A stretch of 64,000 nt of DNA from Lineus longissimus (Eukaryota; Nemertea; Pilidiophora; Heteronemertea; Lineidae), in assembly GCF_910592395.1 (NCBI RefSeq), contig NC_088308.1:15331501-15395500 (forward strand). Direction: 5' to 3'. Positions 22,678 to 34,350 of the stretch are shown one piece after another. A model generated the notes under the pieces. The model worked only from the letters and a program-made list of their open reading frames with translations. It was not told the origin of the DNA and did no database searches. How positions within the stretch are numbered: position 1 is the stretch's first letter; each line of letters opens with the position of its first letter. The position numbers and the translations under genes are program-made.

Positions 22678-23685
22678 GGTAGTTGATAAAGCTTGGAATC
22701 AGTGAAACCTTGGAACCAGTGATAAACCTTGGAATCAGTCCTAAAAATGCATAAAAACATGAAATAATGCCATTCGAACCTAACGTGGTTACGAATCAAC
22801 ATTTGGAGCTTATTCTTACATGATCAGATCGGAATTTTATGGTAATTTAGAAATCTGTCGCATATCCGATTCAATAGTCTGTATTTTAGAACAACCCAGT
22901 TGTACCTCGCCTCCAGTGTACAGTACTGATCTCCCAAATATGGGAAGACACGCCCACCACACACCCATAATATGAACCAATAGCGCTCCGCTTATAAATA
23001 CGCCACCACCACGCGGGGCCTATTTGAACTACGGATCGGTCTGTTCATACAGGGTGATACAGAGAAAATTGGGGGCCTGTCATGCATTATGCATGGATAA
23101 GGTTGACGACTATGTCTAGGCCTAATTGTCTATGATTGACTGATATTTTATAACAAACGATGAATAAAAGAAGCCTAGTCATGTATGTTTATTACCGAAG
23201 TTTGCGGATGAAAATTTCCTTCGCCGTGAGCGATTTCTTACATCTTCCAGTACGCATCGAGGGATGCAGAGATCTTTGTGACGTCACCAGTTCTAAGCGG
23301 TTTTTTTATTCACGTGTGTGTTTGTCCTATGATCTCGTGCATCTGGTACCGAGCATAATACTTTATCGTCTATGGAATACAAAACAATCATAAAAACTAA
23401 TTTTTGCTTCCATTGAAGAGAAATAAAATATTTTAACGACCACAGCGCATTGCCAATTGATGACGTCATCCTCCACATTAAAAATGTTGGCTTCTGAACT
23501 AACTGGCAAATTGCTATCAATAAAGTCAGCTGGGACGAGACTGTCAGTTGGGAGGGTATAAATCGTGGAAGGAACGCACCCGATTTCCCGCGCTATTTGC
23601 ACAGTGATTCCATGGTTTACATTGAATATTCCAAGGTTTATCAGTGTTTCCAAGGTTTCACTAATTCCATACTTTATCAACTACC
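22678..23685 (+). mobile_element. Mutator-like non-autonomous element with 9-bp target duplication
   Basis: The terminal inverted repeats start GGTAGTTGATAAAG and extend about 65 bp with few mismatches (22678-22741 against 23623-23685). Within each arm a short unit GGAAYCAGTGA-AACCTT is repeated. The element is flanked on both sides by the identical 9-mer GTGACAAAC (22669-22677 and 23686-23694). A 9-bp duplication with long inverted repeats is the signature of Mutator-like elements. No transposase frame is present, so the element is non-autonomous. Confidence 0.75.
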
Positions 23686-23694
23686 GTGACAAAC

Positions 23695-24824
23695 AGGAAT
23701 ATTGCTTCAAATCTGCCAAGGGTTTGTGGATGAAAATGTGACTCCTGAGGGTTGAAAGTGGGTAGAAGGCCAGGGGCAGGGTTAGACGGGAGTGAGAACT
23801 CTGGCCTTATGATAGTCATCCTCGGTCATCTTGAAGTCACTATCACTATCAGGTTTTCAGTTCTTTCATGACAGACTCCTTCATGAATATGATGATGAAT
23901 ACTTGTTTCATCATCTCTGCCTCAGCTTACAATATTTGAACGAAATTTCATGGACATCAGATAGAAACCAATGCAGAAGCATACACTGCTTCTCCGCATC
24001 AAAATCATTGAAGAGATACAGCAACTGTTCCTTGACCAATCCATGACTCATCATTATATAACATTATATAACAATTCATGGCAGGAATTCAGCAACACAT
24101 TGAGTTCATTCGATCTAATCCACTAATCCACTAATCCACATACCCATATTGCACCAAGTGTAATGAACCCAGTAAGACAGGTAAACCTGACAGAGTAGGT
24201 GGTGTCTGTAGTGCAATAGCAGATGTCAAGGAGGAAGGCCTTGGAGTGCAATAAATCAGCTTATCTGACCTATTATAAACATCCAGCTGAGAGGCATTCC
24301 ACCTCAGGCTATTTTGCTCATCTTTCGCTAATGGGGTCTGGCTGTCATGGTTATATAATTGTTGGTGCATAAAGGGTTAACATTGCATCTTTATCAGATA
24401 GATTTAGGATCAAACAATATAATTCAGGCAAAAGTAAAAAGAAACCTCGTATTTTAACAATTTATGACAGGTTATATCGAGCCATTTATAGGGGCTACAA
24501 ATATCCCGAGCCAATGGGCTGCAAATACCCTGAAAACACCTTCTTCCGAAAAGTGTATCAGAAAAATTTACTGTTAATAGTGGCATCCAATAAGAATACG
24601 AATGCGAATGCAAATGCGATATCCACGATGGCCAAATGACGACCATCGTGGGTAGTTGATGGTGCAAATTATCGAAAGGAACCTTCGTCTCACCATTGAC
24701 AATTCCCACAGTGAAAATAATTGCATTCTATGAAAGTGTTCTCCTTTAAATGCCCAGAAACATATTTCAAGGTGGCTGCCCTGGCAGCCTCAAAGGCTGG
24801 GCATAAAAACTGATAACCCTAAAC
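23695..24824. other. Non-coding sequence with one inverted repeat fragment
   Basis: About 24280-24360 is a diverged inverted copy of the 19105 repeat (GCCTCTCAGCTGG side, then AATGGGGTCTGGCTGTCATG). Otherwise I recognise nothing. Confidence 0.4.
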
Positions 24825-25182
24825 CAATCACAAGAATCTAATCAAAACATCTCACCGGGTTTGTTGAGCGGTACTGTTGATTCGAAGTGATTTTATTCTT
24901 TCCAAATTATCATCGCTTCACACTCAAGAAAATGGCTGAAGTCTACATGCAGCTTCAGGTGCGCAGAACATATCTGTGCAACTGTGACGTTGCTCGGGAC
25001 ACGTCAAACCCCGAATTTCAAACACGGCTGGCAATCTGCCAACTTACACTTTGCCCAATACTGCCAACTGGTGACATGAATTGAAACTAGCCAATATTAT
25101 ATCAAAACCTCAATATTATGCAGACCTCTTCAACTTTATTTCAAACTTCTATCTCTTGAATAAAGCGACAATATTTTAATGA
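24825..25182 (+). repeat. F2 repeat copy, interrupted on the right
   Basis: Shares CAATCACAAGAATCTAATCA, AAAATGGCTG, GGCAATCTGCCAACTTACA, CAACTGGTGACAT and AACCTCAATATTATGCAGAC with 26945-27380 and 61790-61866. It stops at the start of the next element, which begins TGAAATGGCCAGG at 25184. Confidence 0.6.
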
Positions 25183-25708
25183 AATGGCCAGGGCCATTGT
25201 GCTCACCTGTCGATATGAAAGGGAGAGTATGAGGAAGAACTTGTCATTGATAGGGGTTAATCATGCAATAGTTGTGGGATGGTGTGGTTTGTCTTGAAAA
25301 AGTGGAGTTAGTCGTATTGTTTTCCACGTGCACATGTTACTGATGTTGGAATAAGTGAATCGTTATTTGTGGGAGAAGCTGAGAGATGTTTTCTGGCCAA
25401 TTAAGACGGGTTTACATGTGTCTTAGCTATTCAGTGACTATCGAAAATAAACAGTGCATTTACATTCTGTAAAACCTGCTGTCATTGGCCGAAATTTCAA
25501 ATGAATGGGATGTACCTGTGGAATTGCGTGTGAATACGCTATCTTGAAAGGAGTATTTATCCTCGGCTTGCGATTAGAGAGAAATGTTGAAAAATATGAT
25601 ACAAGAACAATTGAAGCAAGGAATGCACAGTATAGAATACGATGTACTGAGTAACTAGGTAGCAGTTTGTATTCATTTTTGAGACAATAACATAGTAACA
25701 AGACAGCC
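25183..25708 (+). repeat. Left end of an H1-like repeat
   Basis: Starts with the same palindrome as H1 (ATGAAATGGCCAGGGCCAT) followed by TGTGCTCACCTG. The remainder is not similar to H1, so it is a related family or a chimera. It is interrupted by the MITE at 25709. Confidence 0.5.
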
Positions 25709-26236
25709 CTATAGTCGGATTCATAAGTAAATGTCACTGCCCTTTTGGGCCGCTGCGCAAAAACTACTGGGCCGATTTCTTCAAAGTTTGGTTTTTCTTG
25801 AATCTAATTTCGAGACCCAAGAGGATTTTCATATTTCAGTAACCATGGTTACGAAATAATTTTTTTGTATGTATTGGTGTACATTGATGTAGTGTATTGA
25901 TTTTGACATTTTCTCCTCTGTACTGCTTATTTCTGGATGCATTTTGCTGAAATGTTCAGCTTAATTTTTTTTTGTGTGTATTTTTAAAGCTGCCAAGTTT
26001 CATTTAGAACTATCCATCAAAAAAAATCGGGCCCTCCAGATTCCCCCAAAATGGCCAAAGGGCTCCAAAGTTGACGATTTTTTTCTTTATAATTTGCAAA
26101 TCTCTAACCTGGAAATTATGTTGGGTCCCGAAATTAGATTCAAGAAAAACCAAACTTTGAAGAAATCGGCCCAATAGTTTTTGCACAGCGACCCAAAAGG
26201 GCAGTCAGTGACGTTTACTTATGAATCCGACTATAG
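25709..26236 (+). mobile_element. 528-bp inverted-repeat element (MITE)
   Basis: Arms of about 110 bp are inverted copies of each other: CTATAGTCGGATTCATAAGT at 25709 and its complement ending at 26236. They continue through CACTGCCCTTTTGGG and AAAGTTTGGTTTTTCTTGAA. The ends fit TA target duplication (CC-TA-TAGTCGG and CCGACTA-TA-GCC), as in Tc1/mariner relatives, but the palindromic ends make this uncertain. No coding capacity. Confidence 0.75.
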
Positions 26237-26459
26237 CCTAGGCCTAACTATCAACGCACTGATGACAGCTGTGCTACACTTTCATCATTATCATCATCTA
26301 CTTTAGTCAACCAGCTCAGATGACCTTTCTTGGGGCAGTGATCGGTAACGGTGAACTCCTTCCGACCCAACAGGCAAACGTTTACATTCGTGTCTCTGTG
26401 TATCATGGATTCATGTGTATACTAACACCGTTGTTGTGTTGACACACTGACTGACTCTG

Positions 26460-27395
26460 ACTGTGTACATTTCTACAGCGATGAAAAACGATCACAAAAA
26501 TGGTTCTTTTTAAGCACTCGTGACATGTTTACAAAAATTAAAGCAAGTGTTTTTAGTAGAGGTTTACCTAATGAGTAGCGTCTATGTGATTATAAACCAT
26601 TAACTTGTGTTCAAAAGCCCATATTGTAACGAAAGGTTCCGGCTTGACGCTAATCTCCAATGACGGCAGCTGCCATTTTGCCATACTCGAGAAACTTTGG
26701 GATCGTCAAATGCAATGGAAATCACATAATTTCTGACACACACTGCTACAATTCATCATTTTACTGTTCTTTCACAGTATTATTACGCCACCCCGATTCG
26801 CAAGGCAGCTTGTACCAACTGGCTCTGCATTGACTATCCCCATTTCAAGCCAAAGAACAGTGTGACAAGTTTCTCATTTTACCTTCCAATCACAGTCAAA
26901 GTTTTCTAAAACAACCGGCAATGAGGACAAACTAATCATCTCAAACCAATCACAAGAATGTAATCAACACATACGACCTCATCCGAAGAGCGGATGATTA
27001 AGTTTTAGCATTGATTCAAGGTGATTTAATTCCTTCTTCGTCTCGCTTCAAATTCATAAAATGGCTGTCTTCCATACTTGTAGTATGCAGATCTAGTGGC
27101 GCAGTACAAGAGCTAGGTTGGTGTTTTTCGGAGACAGAGTCTTTTCTTGCATCGATCCCAAGCTGTGGAACCGACTCCCAATCAGCGGATGCAACACTGC
27201 GCATCAGGGATACCCCGACGGATTGCCTCGAACCGCGAAATTCAAAACTGCTGGCAATGTGCCAACTGACATTTTTGCACAATACCGCCACCAAGTGATA
27301 TGAAAAGAAATTAATCTATTTACTATCGAAACCTCTATATCAGGCCGACCTCTAAAACTTCATTTCAAACTTCAATATGCTGGAATAAAGAAAAT
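26460..27395 (+). repeat. F2 repeat copy, left part
   Basis: Related to 61490-61866 over its left half (ACATTTCTAC, GACATGTTTA, GGAGGTTTACC-AATGAGT in part) and to 24825-25182 over its right half. It is interrupted near 27395 and resumes at 27917 with the family's right end. A frame at 27118-27303 contains FGDRVFSCIDPKLWNRLP, which recalls the C-terminal segment of CR1/L2 reverse transcriptases. It could be a captured LINE tail. Confidence 0.5.
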
Positions 27396-27479
27396 GGGCT
27401 TTTTTAACCTTGACCTACTTATACCTGAATAGTAGGTCACACTGACCTAAATCTGTGTCAACATGTAGAGATGCCCAAT

Positions 27480-27916
27480 AGGTGTCTACATATCAAATTT
27501 AGAGAGTCTATGACCAATAGCAAAAAAACGTGCCATGATCAAAGAAATTTTAGAGTTCGACCTCTGTGACCTGGAAATGAAGGTCAAATCAAAAACCCGT
27601 GTGATATGTGATGAACCTTTATTAGATACACCCACCATAAAATTTTCATCGCTCTAGCTTTAACCATAAGCTTCAAAATGACAAAAATAGGTTTTCAAAG
27701 AGCACCCCCTATATGGCAGACCAGCAGTCAAATTGCGCTGATTTTCATTCTGAAGGAAGGTCTTGCCTAGGGGTACCCACACACCAAGTATGAACTTTCT
27801 AGGTCAAGCGGTTAAGAAACGTGCCACGATTTTGTCAAAAGTTAACGACGGACGACGACGACGACGACGGACGCCAGACGCCGCAGGATCGTATTAGCTC
27901 ACCTGACAGGTGAGCT
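27480..27916 (+). repeat. Right half of an H1-like element
   Basis: Contains one unit core at 27559, a GACGACG microsatellite (27845-27873) and a perfect terminal hairpin AGCTCACCTG-A-CAGGTGAGCT (27896-27916) followed by AAAAA. It is inserted in an F2 copy. The left end is not clear. Confidence 0.6.
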
Positions 27917-28131
27917 AAAAAGTAAGCTGAATTTCAGTCGAATCGGGCTGAATTTTCTGTCGGCAGCATATCTTAGGCTGTTCTTCCCGATGACCAGATT
28001 TGAAGTGCCTAGGTGTTACGGTTACAAAATGCCCAATTTGTCCACAGACTGATGGATGGAAGGATGGATAGAAGGACAGACACCACTCGAACAGCTATTT
28101 GACTAGCTCCGCTGACTTTGACAGCAGAGCT
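27917..28131 (+). repeat. F2 repeat copy, right end
   Basis: Continues the interrupted F2 copy: GAATTTCAGTCGAATCG, GAAGTGCCTAGG, ACAAAATGCCCAATTTG, a GATGGAAGGATGG stretch, ACACCACTCGAACAGC and the terminal hairpin at 28105-28131 before AAAAA. Confidence 0.65.
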
Positions 28132-28499
28132 AAAAATTATTCCAATTTGCCTTTAGGTCATGCTCAACAGCTTTCCAGAAAGTGTATAGTGTCAGGATGT
28201 TCTCTCAAATGAAAGTCATTTTTTAAAAGTGTTAAAAAGGCGCTTTTTAATGGATGACCAAATAGTTGACTAGTGATCTATTTGTGAGCAAACGTAAGTT
28301 TGAGCGGCGGTCGGAAAAAACAACAGAACAGACTTAGGGCCTTCTAGAACCTCTCAGGTCCAAAGATTGTGACCACATGAACTGGTTATTTTGAAGAGAC
28401 TGTAATTTATAAAGCCCCTTTGTACAATGTATATCCATCAAACTGATACCGCAGGCAAAGTTATGGTAACAATCATGTTTCGGGGCACTCCAATTGTGA
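28132..28499. other. Non-coding sequence without recognised features
   Basis: I see no gene or repeat boundary in this stretch. Confidence 0.45.
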
Positions 28500-29010
28500 G
28501 CTTACACTATGAACAGCAACTCTCGTTTTTCTGTCGGAAAACTCTCCGAATCTGCATCGGTCTCGAAATCACTCAAAAATCACTCGAAATGCTTCATGGT
28601 CATTAAACCGTCTCTCGGAAATCTTACGGAATTCGACCCGGCCTTGGCCAGCCATGCTGGGCAAGAACTCGGAAAGTTTTAAAGAAAATCGAAACAGTTA
28701 ATTCTATTGTGATTGCTGGTCTGATCCCTGTCGAATATTACCGAAAACGATCGTAAATGACCGAAAATGTTAATGCTTTTGCCCGAGAAGTATATTCAAT
28801 TTTTTTCGACAGAGTTCGAGAGGTATTCAGATCGAGCAATTATTTCAGTTCTGCAATACGTTATAGGTGTCGCAAACCCGCAATCTTATCACATCTATTG
28901 AAACCGCAGGTAGGAGTCTTAAAGTATCGAAAAGAATCGAATGTTATCGCAATTAGGTGCGGTGGAATACAAAAGGACTCGAAAAGTATCGTTTTCTATC
29001 TATCGTTTTT
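28500..29010 (+). repeat. TCG-rich element, left-end copy
   Basis: Starts ACTATGAACAGCAACTCTCG and carries more than twenty short motifs of the TCGAAA, CTCGG or ATCGAAAA kind. The inverted end of a relative lies at about 43340-43430 (reverse complement: ACACTGCGAACACCAACTCT). The retained CG dinucleotides differ from the CG-poor surroundings. No recognisable protein. Class unknown. Confidence 0.5.
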
Positions 29011-29914
29011 CTCACAGGTGGTTTCGAAAAGGGCATGTCCCGAGTAAATGTCCGGTTGTTACCCTCGTAACATTGGTTGTCACAACACCCTTCACCGTTG
29101 ACAAAACGTGCGACAAATGTACGCCCACATAACCAACGCTTTTAACCTGTCAAAATTATCAAAATCTTCGGGCTTAATTTTTTTTAAAACGGTATGAACT
29201 AGACGCAAGGGTCCAAAGCGCCGCGTGCGCCGCGTAGCGGCAAAAAAGCGAAGCTGGCGAAACATTTATAACGGGTCACCGTCACTTATTATTGGACTTA
29301 TAGCGCATTTACGGGGTTGCAACTATTTTGCCTCATAGTGTCACCAGGAAAGAAAAGCATGCGACCTAACGCCGATCTATTTGTATAAAGTGATAATTGG
29401 AAGGTATATAGTAGGAAATATCAATAAAATAATCATTCCATGTCGTCTTTTGAGGGCATTTTTGATTGTAAAAAATATATGTGTACGTCACCGGAGTCTC
29501 TGCAATGATAATTTTATCACAGCAGTCTCGCGCAAGTAGAAGTTTTTTACCTATTAGTTCTTCACTTATTAGTCTCAATGTCTGGCGCAAAGCCGGACGT
29601 TTTCCATTACGATTTCACTACGATGTTTGACAAGAAGGAGAAGTGCGCGAGATATGCTAATGAGCAGACTTCCCTCGCTTGAGTTTCGGAAGAATGTTCC
29701 ATATCGCGCTAAGCTGACCACTGCTGACCATGACAGGCGTGCATTGGACTGGTACAGGTTGGAACTGAACATTGAATATGCTGGTGGTGACGCTTTCTGA
29801 TGAGAAGTTGGTCGTGACTGATGCAGTATCCTTGGACTTGTCCACAGCATCGTTCAAACATTGCTCTCTGAGCTGGCTTGATTCTGTACTTACCCAAATA
29901 CTGAGACCAAATGC
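29011..29914. other. Non-coding sequence without recognised features
   Basis: Short minus-strand frames at 29575-29948 overlap in several phases and show no domain. Nothing else is recognised. Confidence 0.4.
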
Positions 29915-29978
29915 CTGTTGACTGTGCTTTAAGAGAGACTGGCGCCATGCCTAGTCTCTCTTAAAGCACAGTCAACAG
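29915..29978. repeat. Perfect 26-bp inverted repeat (hairpin)
   Basis: Arms 29915-29940 and 29953-29978 are exact reverse complements over 26 bp. They are separated by a 12-base loop GGCGCCATGCCT. A transcript would fold into a long perfect stem-loop. No protein context. Confidence 0.85.
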
Positions 29979-30573
29979 ACACCAACCCCCTCAGACTCAG
30001 AAACCACAAACGCCCAACCCTTCCTGCTACCTTAATACTTCTGGGTTCTTGCTTATTAGACAAAAGCCGTAATCACCCATTGAAAAATCATAAGAAGAAG
30101 AAGATGGTGTCAATATATATTCTTTCAGGCAATATGTGTGTGTTTGATGTATAAGCAATGAATTATTTCAGATTAAACTAAAAGTAATGATGCATAAAAG
30201 TCTTCGAAATCGAACTCGAAGCCAGTCACATCAGTTCTAACAGTTCTCACTGATAAATGTGAAATTCCCAACATGGCAGTTAACAACAACTTGTACAAAG
30301 TCAAATGGAATTGAGCAGCTCAGGCATGTAAACCAGATATTATTGTAAACGCGAACTGCATTGCGCAGACTTTAAACACCTCAACACGCACATTTATTTT
30401 TATGACATCACACCTCCTTCGGACATGTCTGACCCTTTTTTGCGCGTTTAATATCTCACTGATATTTTGAAGATCGTGCGTCTTGATAGAAAAATAGTCC
30501 GTCATCCTACCCTGAGAGTGTTACCTATGAAGTAACATGCACTATCTGCACCATGGATTTCTATTGATGATTA
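29979..30573. other. Non-coding sequence without recognised features
   Basis: No domain-bearing frame and no repeat that I recognise. Confidence 0.4.
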
Positions 30574-30970
30574 AATGAAACGGCCAGGGGCCATTGTGCT
30601 CACCGTAAGTATTTTTAGTAGACAGTTACAGAAAGTGCTACAGTATGTAGGCCTCTCATAATTTATACATGCATCTGTGACCAGTTCAGAGCCGGCCCTG
30701 GCCAAGTGGTGAATCCGAGACTTGTGGTTCCAAGCTTGTAGAGTCTAGGTGAAAATGATAGTGAAGAAACTTGCCACTCCATGACAATGGTGAATATATT
30801 TTTAACTTTGACCTCAGTGACCCTGACAGGTAGGTCAAATAACAAACAAGGGTGATATGTGATGTAGACACATCCACCTGACCATAACAATTTCATCACT
30901 CGTTACACTACAGCAATCAGCAAAAAACGATTTCCAAGATGGCCGCCTAATTAAATCTATGGCACTAAAT
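30574..30970 (+). repeat. H1-like repeat, left end and one unit
   Basis: Begins ATGAAACGGCCAGGGGCCAT then TGTGCTCACCG, the H1-like start. It holds one diverged core at 30808 (TGACCTCAGTGACC, then AGGTCAAATA). No terminal hairpin follows; the next repeat starts at 30976. Confidence 0.55.
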
Positions 30971-30975
30971 AAATC

Positions 30976-31480
30976 AAACAAGAGGCCCAAGGGCCTGGCA
31001 CTCAGCTGAAATGGATAGGTGAAGGCAAGGGCCAAGTGTGTGTCGGTACCGTTATTATGAGGCAACGTGAAGCTATAACATCTAGCACGCAGAAGTGCTG
31101 ATGCGAAAGACCTTCTTGCTATATCAGTGCATGCTGAAGTACTGAGTTGACGTCACCCTGGTATTATGACGTAAAGTCATTTCTATTGCCGTTGCAGTAG
31201 TGGGGTGTGTGATGACGTCAAGGAGTTGTGTGGTGACGTCAAAGAGTGGAGTCCTTGTCTTCATGCAGCGTAGGTGGAACTAATAACATGCACATGGACA
31301 CAAGGTACATAATTATTACAGTGTATTTTGTGAGGTGGGGCCTGGTGCTTTACAATGGTCAAATGAACCGACTGTTGTCTGGACATTGATGAAGTGGATG
31401 CAGCCAAATGTTTGGGACGGTCTTTTTTGTATGTGAAGAAAAGAAGATAAAGAGTTGGTTAACAAAATGAACTTTATTGG
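30976..31480 (+). repeat. Repeat with AGGCCCAAGGGCCT palindromic start
   Basis: AACAAGAGGCCCAAGGGCCT followed by GGCACTCAGCTGA, the same start as at 4187 and 59378. The rest is not shared with other parts of the window, so the right end cannot be set. Confidence 0.4.
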
Positions 31481-31564
31481 TGCGGCAGATATTTGATGCC
31501 TTTCGGCAGATATTTGAAGCGCCTTGCGGCAGATATTTGTTGCCTTGCGGCAGATATTTGATAA
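31481..31564 (+). repeat. Four short tandem units (GCGGCAGATATTTG)
   Basis: GGCAGATATTTG occurs four times at intervals of about 20-25 bases between 31481 and 31564, joined by TGATGCCTT-like spacers. It borders the left edge of the long repeat copy B. Confidence 0.7.
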
Positions 31565-32261
31565 CGCTCTCCGGGAATGGAAAGCAGTAAAACGAGTAAG
31601 CACACCTTACTCTGAATGTGGGAACAGCAAGTGCTTTCCTGGACTTGAAATGTGCCAACGACTCCTCTTGCAATAACCAACAACAGTTGATCTGTAAAAA
31701 AAGAGAAGAGAAATTAACACTGACTGAATAAAAAAGAGGTGACATAGACGGGGAAATGTACACCACCGGATACAGTCTGTGCTTGATCAGGCATCGGTCA
31801 GATGATATCCTGAGCAAGGCATCTATGGAAGCAAATCCAGAAAGAGACTTAACCTTCGAAGGGCACACTTATTACTCAGTGAAAAGTCAGTCCTGTGGGC
31901 TGTTTTCCAATTCAAAATAAAAGTGTAACCTCTTTAAATTAGTCTCACAGACTGAACCATAACACTCAACAGCCAACCGTGCCCACATGATGTGAGCCGA
32001 GAGCTGGGCTTAAAGATGAGCGAGTGGTGTACTACATTTTGAAGATTGTCTATCGTCTACGACATGTGACAGAACAGGATCTAGTGGACTTAATGATGAG
32101 GTACTATCAAATAAGGTGTCCATCAAATGAATCATGAGGGCCTGTTGAGTTATACTCTAAGCCTGTCCTATAGGGCTAGGCTATGGTTTTTGTCTTTTTT
32201 ACAGCTATAGTACAGCCATGCACAGCGCAGTGTACAGACAGTACAGGATTGCAAACCAAAA

Positions 32262-33299
32262 TGAAATGGCCAGGGCCATTGTGCTCACCTCATGTGGAGG
32301 AAAGATGGATAAAGAGCATGGTCTTGTGTCATGTAGTGTTAGGTTTGATGTAGGTCCAAGCAATTACAATTTCCCCAAAATGGCCAATTTACAGTACATT
32401 CGACCTCTGTGACCTTGAAAAGTAGGTCAAATCAAAGAAGACCCGGGTGACACATTGAATGGTTGTTAGAATTAGATGTACCTATGATATAAAATTGGTG
32501 CCAATCGGGCAAGTCATTACTAGGAATAATGGCATTTTGAAGAATTTAGGATTTGGCCCCCTCCCTGGAGGCCAAACGGCAAATCAGATCGCACCAAACT
32601 TCGGTACCTGAGATCACCTGACCAAGGGGTACATGTGTACTTAATTTGTGATCAATAGTCATTGCAGTTAAGAAACGTGCCATAGTTACGGCCTGACGGC
32701 CAATTTACGCCATTTGACCTCTGTGACCTTGACAAGAAGGTCAAATTAAAAACCTGTGTGACATATACTGTATGGTGGTTAGATGTACCCATGATATCAA
32801 ATTGGTGGCAATCGGGCAAGAAGTTAAGGAATAATCACATTTTTAAGGTTTTTGGATTTTGCCCCCTGGTGGTCAAGTGGTGAATCATATTGGACCAAAC
32901 TTCGGTCCCTGAGATCACCTGACTAAGGGGTAAATGTGTACCAAATTTGGTATCAATAGTCATTGCAGTTTAGAAACGTGCCATCATTACATCCTAACGG
33001 CTAATTTACACCATTTGACCTCTGTGACCTTAAAAAGGAGGTCAAATCAAAAACCCGGAGGATATATGATGCACCTTTGCTAGAAGTACCTACCATATTT
33101 TTTTCAAAATTTCCCGACTACTATTAAGGGAGATATTGCATATTTTCACTTTTAACGTTTGACCCCCTGGTGGCCAAACAATGAAACGAATCGGACCGAA
33201 ACTTGGTCTCCCAGGTGTCATTACATAAGGGTACATGTGTACCAAGTTTCAACTCAATAGCTCTAACAGTTACGAAACGTGCCCTGCTAACGGACGACG

Positions 33300-33340
<41 letters not shown>

Positions 33341-33391
33341 ACGACGGACGCCACGGTATGGGATAAGCTCACCTCTGCTAAGAGGTGAGCT
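32262..33391 (+). mobile_element. Helentron-like non-autonomous element H1, copy 3
   Basis: A 1130-bp copy, the same length as copy 1 in opposite orientation. It starts TGAAATGGCCAGGGCC and ends with a CGA microsatellite (about 33291-33350) and the intact hairpin AGCTCACCTCT-GCTA-AGAGGTGAGCT. Its cores lie at 32401, 32715 and 33016. The empty site in copy A reads CCAAAAACATG. Here the left junction is CCAAAA|TGAAAT and the right is GAGCT|AAAAACATG, so insertion fell within an A-run (TT on the other strand). There is no duplication beyond the A residues. Confidence 0.85.
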
Positions 33392-34350
33392 AAAAACATG
33401 AGCATTGCTGCGTAATGAAACTGCAGTGGAATTCATACTACGATGTCATAATGTGACTTTCAAAATAATTGTAAACAAACGTAAATGGCGAAATTTGTTG
33501 CAAAATTGCCAACCACAACAACTCAGGGACCGTAGCCAAAACGGCCGACGGCGAATTCTCCGGTCGCTAGCGCAGTCCATAAACAAGCATCAATTTTACC
33601 AACTTTGGGCGCAAGCTTGGTCATCAAAGTTACAGAACTGTTAGAAATACATCCAAACAACATATATATACAGTTAAAAGTGCATAAAAATCCCGTTTCA
33701 ACCTCCGGGCGCTACCTTTTTTTCTCCGCCAGACGCCGGGCCCTACCGGTCGTTATTTAGTGCGACCGCCACCAGAGTGTTTATCACGATCTTTCGCCGT
33801 TTTAATTGCGCGCTTTAGGCAGATTAATCAATTATTACATGCATGCATTATATATCACCGAAATGATAATTGCGTAGGCTATTTGAAACTAAGATATTAT
33901 TTTTGATCTTTGAATTGAATTTAGGCGAGTGATTTTTGACACCCGGTCAACATATCAGGACTTGCAAAATTCACGCGAGATCGCTTGCATCATCGGCACG
34001 TTTGAAAACCGAATTTCACAAATTCCACAAATATTTATCACATACCATATGTATCACCACAAAGGTAACTCTCTAGACTATTTGAAACCAAGTTCAGATA
34101 CTTATTTTCACAAAAATTCGAAGCTATGCAAGCGATTTTTCAGTGGTAGAGATCGACGGAAACAAATTTCTCGCTCTAAATTGACATGAGACGAGCACCA
34201 ACTTTCGCTAATTTGTGCACAAAAGTTCCGCAATATTATAAAAAACTATCGATAAATCTGAATTATATACACTCTTTTCAGTACCTAAACAAATTTCAGG
34301 TACATGGTCATGTTGATTAAAAGAGTATCAACCGATTGAACATGAGAAAG

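Noticed and set aside
27118-27303. FGDRVFSCIDPKLWNRLP, resembling the C-terminus of a LINE reverse transcriptase
   Set aside because: Only one motif-length match inside an F2 repeat, without any neighbouring RT sequence. Noted as a possible captured tail but not called as a LINE.
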